15,068 bases of DNA from CAZBUH01 sp964495095 (lineage in GTDB: Bacteria; Bacillota; Clostridia; Oscillospirales; Oscillospiraceae): positions 1-15,068 of the forward strand of contig CAZBUH010000044.1 in assembly GCA_964495095.1 (NCBI GenBank). Direction: 5' to 3'. Below, piece by piece: positions 12,926-15,068 of the stretch. The translations under genes were made by a program, and so were the position numbers. The notes under the pieces were generated by a model. That model made no database searches. It was not told where the DNA came from and was given only the letters and a program-made list of their open reading frames with translations. The first letter of the stretch is position 1, and every line of letters starts with the position of its first letter.

Positions 12926-13966
12926 TTGAGCAAGGGATATACCGCGTATATTGGCTCCAACTCCACCCGCGGCAGTAAGGGCATATATACCCTCCGCATA
13001 GACGGGGACACGGGAAAGCTTACGGTGCTGGGCGCCACACCGGCCTACAACACAGGATATCTGGCTCTGGCCAGGGGCAGAGATAACCTCTACGCCGTCA
13101 GCGAGGGTATGACCTTCCGGGGCGAGGGAAGCGGCGGAATAATGGCCTATAAGCTGGGGCCGGACAAATTGCCCGTGTACATGAACGGTTTTCCCACCAG
13201 AGGACAGCGGCCCTGCTGCACCAACACGTCCCCGGATGGAAATACCGTGTACGTCTGCAACTTTTTCAGGGCCTCCGTGGCCGCTTTCCCGCTTAATGAG
13301 GACGGCAGCCTGAAGCCGATGAAATTCTATATCCGGGAGGCCAGCGAAGGCCCCTTCGACGGGATGCACTGCGTCTACGCCCTGGAGGACGGTACCGTCT
13401 GCGCCATTGATTTGGGCCACAAGGCGGTGAAATTCTACGAGCCTGAAAAGGGCGCGGAGATAGGCCGCTATGACATTGCCCAGGGCTACGACCCGCGCCA
13501 GCTTGCGGCCAGCCGGGACGGAAAATTCATATATCTGCTTATGCAGCAGCCCGGCGTGGTTTTTGTCCTGAAAAACGATATAAAAACCACCGGGAAAGTA
13601 GAGAAGCTCCAGGAGATAACGACCATCCCCGCAGACTACAGGGGCATGTACGGCACAGCCGCCGTGCGCCTTACGCCGGATGGAAGCTTCCTTCTGGCGT
13701 CCACAAGGACGGCGGACACCATTGCGGTGTACAGGGTGGATAAGGCCACCGGACTTCTCACTGTGACGGAGATAGCAAAGCTCCCCGGGGGCACGCCAAG
13801 AGATTTTAACATAACAGAGGACGGGAAATACGTTGTCACAGCTTACCAGTCCACCGACGAGGTGGGCGTGCACGAGCTTGACTGCGTTTCAGGCACCCTG
13901 ACGGAAAAGGACAAAATCGGCGGGATATCTTCACCTGCCGCCGTAGTTACCAGAATGGAGGCGTAA
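12926..13966 (+). CDS. Lactonase family beta-propeller protein (6-phosphogluconolactonase-like)
   Basis: The 346 residues fit the PF10282 seven-bladed propeller family, which includes E. coli Pgl. The N-terminal YIGSNSTRGSKGIYTLRID with TGKLTVLG is typical. Blade repeats are seen, such as TSPDGNTVYVCNF, SRDGKFIYLLMQQ, TPDGSFLLASTRTADTIAVY and TEDGKYVVTAYQS. No signal peptide is seen, so it is cytoplasmic. The start is TTG with AAAAGGAGG seven bases upstream. It forms a pair with the NTF2-like gene three bases downstream. No other pentose phosphate genes are nearby, so the true substrate may be another lactone. Family assignment is good; activity is not shown. Confidence 0.88.
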   Translation: MSKGYTAYIGSNSTRGSKGIYTLRIDGDTGKLTVLGATPAYNTGYLALARGRDNLYAVSEGMTFRGEGSGGIMAYKLGPDKLPVYMNGFPTRGQRPCCTNTSPDGNTVYVCNFFRASVAAFPLNEDGSLKPMKFYIREASEGPFDGMHCVYALEDGTVCAIDLGHKAVKFYEPEKGAEIGRYDIAQGYDPRQLAASRDGKFIYLLMQQPGVVFVLKNDIKTTGKVEKLQEITTIPADYRGMYGTAAVRLTPDGSFLLASTRTADTIAVYRVDKATGLLTVTEIAKLPGGTPRDFNITEDGKYVVTAYQSTDEVGVHELDCVSGTLTEKDKIGGISSPAAVVTRMEA

Positions 13967-13969
13967 ATA

Positions 13970-14803
13970 ATGGATGAGAAGAAGCTTACTGAGGAGCTGG
14001 AGAGCCTGAAAGCGAGACTTTCGCAGCTTGAAAAGCGCACGCAGACAGCCGAGGATAAGCTGGAAATAGAGAGGCTTATGAGCAAATACCAGTTCTATTT
14101 TGCCGCCGGCGAGGGAGGGCGCATAGTGGACGAGCTTTGGGCCCATGAGGCCGACGACGTGGCAAACGAGTTCGGCGCCTCCGGGGTCTACGCGGGGCTT
14201 CGCTGCGTTGCCACCGCCTATCAAAAGGACGTGCTCCCCGGGAAGATGAACGTCCACACAATGACTACGCCGTATATTGAGATAGCCGGAGACGGAAAAA
14301 CCGCCAAGGGCGTCTGGATGAGCATCGGCGCGGAGATGGACGCCGGCGATTTGGGGCCTAATCCGCCCAAATCCCTGGAGGCGAGAAAACTCCTCACCAG
14401 CGAGACCGCCGATGGGAAGCGTTTCAAGGCCGAGTGGATGTGGCAGAAATTCGAGGTGGAGTTTATAAGGGAAAACGGCGTGTGGAAGATATGGCACCTC
14501 CACGGCTACGATATTTTCCGCTGCCCATATGACGAAAACTGGGTCACCTGGTCCACAAAGCGCTTTGAGCTGGATGGGCTGGGAATTGACGCGCTCTACA
14601 CCTCCAATATCCCGTACCGGCCCGACGAGCCCCATGAGAATAACGCCACCATGGGCACCAGCTTCCACTGGCAGTATAAGCCCGACGCGGCCCCGGTTTT
14701 GGAGCCTGCCCCGCCGGAGCCATACGAGACATTTGAATATAAGCCCGGCAGGAAGATATATCCCATGCCCCCAATGCCGCCCATGCCGGGAAAAGAAAAA
14801 TAA
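13970..14803 (+). CDS. NTF2/SnoaL-like protein with N-terminal coiled coil
   Basis: The 277 residues start with a charged heptad-like coiled coil (about 3-36, MDEKKLTEELESLKARLSQL). A cone-shaped SnoaL/NTF2-like domain follows (about 37-180), with RLMSKYQFYFAAGEGGRIVD, HTMTTPYIEIAGDGKTAKGVW and a closing VEFIRENGVWKIWHLHGYDIF strand. The last 90 residues are aromatic and proline-rich and end in YPMPPMPPMPGKEK. SnoaL folds serve as small-molecule hydratases, cyclases or isomerases; which one cannot be told here. GGAGG sits inside the end of the lactonase gene, nine bases before the ATG, so both genes are one operon. No plus-strand terminator with a U-run follows. Confidence 0.8.
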   Translation: MDEKKLTEELESLKARLSQLEKRTQTAEDKLEIERLMSKYQFYFAAGEGGRIVDELWAHEADDVANEFGASGVYAGLRCVATAYQKDVLPGKMNVHTMTTPYIEIAGDGKTAKGVWMSIGAEMDAGDLGPNPPKSLEARKLLTSETADGKRFKAEWMWQKFEVEFIRENGVWKIWHLHGYDIFRCPYDENWVTWSTKRFELDGLGIDALYTSNIPYRPDEPHENNATMGTSFHWQYKPDAAPVLEPAPPEPYETFEYKPGRKIYPMPPMPPMPGKEK

Positions 14804-14823
14804 AAAACCGCCCAAAGGGCGGT
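14794..14823 (-). terminator. Intrinsic terminator for the minus-strand recombinase gene
   Basis: ACCGCCC-AAA-GGGCGGT (14807-14823) is a 7-bp hairpin. On the minus strand it is followed by TTTTTTATTTTTC (overlapping the end of the NTF2 gene). On the plus strand no T-run follows. It lies 49 bases after the recombinase stop codon. Confidence 0.75.
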
Positions 14824-14852
14824 GCTCGTAAAACAGTAACCCGCATTTCTCT

Positions 14853-14884
14853 GGGACAGGCGTGATTTCGGTCACGCCTGTCCC
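14853..14884. repeat. 13-bp perfect inverted repeat across the recombinase stop codon
   Basis: GGGACAGGCGTGA (14853-14865) and TCACGCCTGTCCC (14872-14884) flank the loop TTTCGG. The right arm encodes the last codons and stop of the recombinase. There is no U-run on either strand, so it is not a standard terminator. It could be an RNA-stabilising hairpin or part of the element end. Confidence 0.7.
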
Positions 14885-15068
14885 GCTTTCATCAACTCAT
14901 CCACAGGGATGAAGCCCACAAGGTCATACTCCACATGAATACCCTGTTTCCGCTTGCCGCTGGACTTGTCCGGCGCTTCTACATAAACCGCCTTGACAAG
15001 TTCCCTGAGGGCATAGGGCGTGAGTTCTGTGAGGGTGGTGTATTTCTTTACTCTCTGGATGAATTTCT
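14872..15068 (-). CDS. Large serine recombinase, C-terminal end (partial)
   Basis: The minus-strand frame is open from the window edge to TGA at 14872-14874, about 65 residues. It reads KFIQRVKKYTTLTELTPYAL, then RELVKAVYVEAPDKSSGKRK and a VEYDLVGFIPVDELM tail. This matches the DUF4368-like C-terminus of TnpX/TndX-type site-specific recombinases of integrative elements (pattern KYTDFTELTP-x-x-L-x-EFV...DKSSGKR). The catalytic resolvase domain lies outside the window. Such genes usually sit near one end of their element, so the element boundary is expected between 14804 and 14871. Confidence 0.8.
   Translation of the reverse strand, partial: KFIQRVKKYTTLTELTPYALRELVKAVYVEAPDKSSGKRKQGIHVEYDLVGFIPVDELMKAGQA

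Noticed and set aside
12731..13873. 380-residue open frame on the minus strand
   Set aside because: Antisense shadow of the lactonase gene, extending over the divergent promoter region; low-complexity GC-driven composition.
13931..14875. 314-residue open frame on the minus strand
   Set aside because: Antisense shadow of the NTF2-like gene; it would also run through the recombinase terminator.

Overview
The window looks like chromosomal DNA from a moderately GC-rich, spore-forming-type member of the Clostridia, probably Oscillospiraceae or a relative. The basis is the heavy use of ATA and AGG codons at fairly high GC, strong AGGAGG-type ribosome binding sites with frequent TTG/GTG starts, Gram-positive families (BceAB-type ABC transporter, RNase M5-like TOPRIM protein, DUF6514), a LexA/Cheo-type SOS box and two Spo0A-type boxes. 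This is inferred from families and style; no rRNA marker is present.

Layout. (1) At the left edge is the last part of an unknown plus-strand gene, a bidirectional terminator, then amt (ammonium transporter) and sfsA on the minus strand. The amt leader carries a strong promoter and a 15-bp hairpin with a hexaloop. (2) Positions 2430-8527 hold a compact plus-strand cluster: a UDG-linked radical SAM protein, a DUF4130 (TIGR03915-type) protein, comEC, holA and an RNase M5-like gene. Genes overlap or nearly touch. The cluster promoter has a perfect GAAC-N4-GTTC SOS box at its start site. (3) Positions 8529-9267 hold a small minus-strand membrane protein and a DUF6514 gene preceded by two perfect TGTCGAA boxes. 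(4) Positions 9268-9887 are an insertion scar: a terminator-like hairpin, a frame-broken transposase C-terminus, and the C-terminal stump of a DUF3298-like protein with its terminator. (5) Positions 9888-12669 (minus) encode a BceB-type permease and BceA-type ATPase, with a BceR-like operator but no kinase or regulator gene in the window. (6) Positions 12926-14803 encode a beta-propeller lactonase-family protein and an NTF2/SnoaL-like protein, behind a leader with two competing hairpins. (7) At the right edge is the C-terminus of a large serine recombinase with a DUF4368-like end, marking the start of a mobile element.

How the genes fit together. The strongest functional story is the plus-strand cluster. 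A DNA-repair-type radical SAM enzyme with a helix-hairpin-helix and a beta-clamp-binding motif (QLSLF) is encoded with its DUF4130 partner under a predicted SOS promoter. It runs without an obvious terminator into DNA uptake (ComEC), clamp loading (HolA) and an RNA-processing TOPRIM protein. The other sections look like independent units: nitrogen uptake, antimicrobial-peptide defence, a small metabolic pair, and mobile-element debris.
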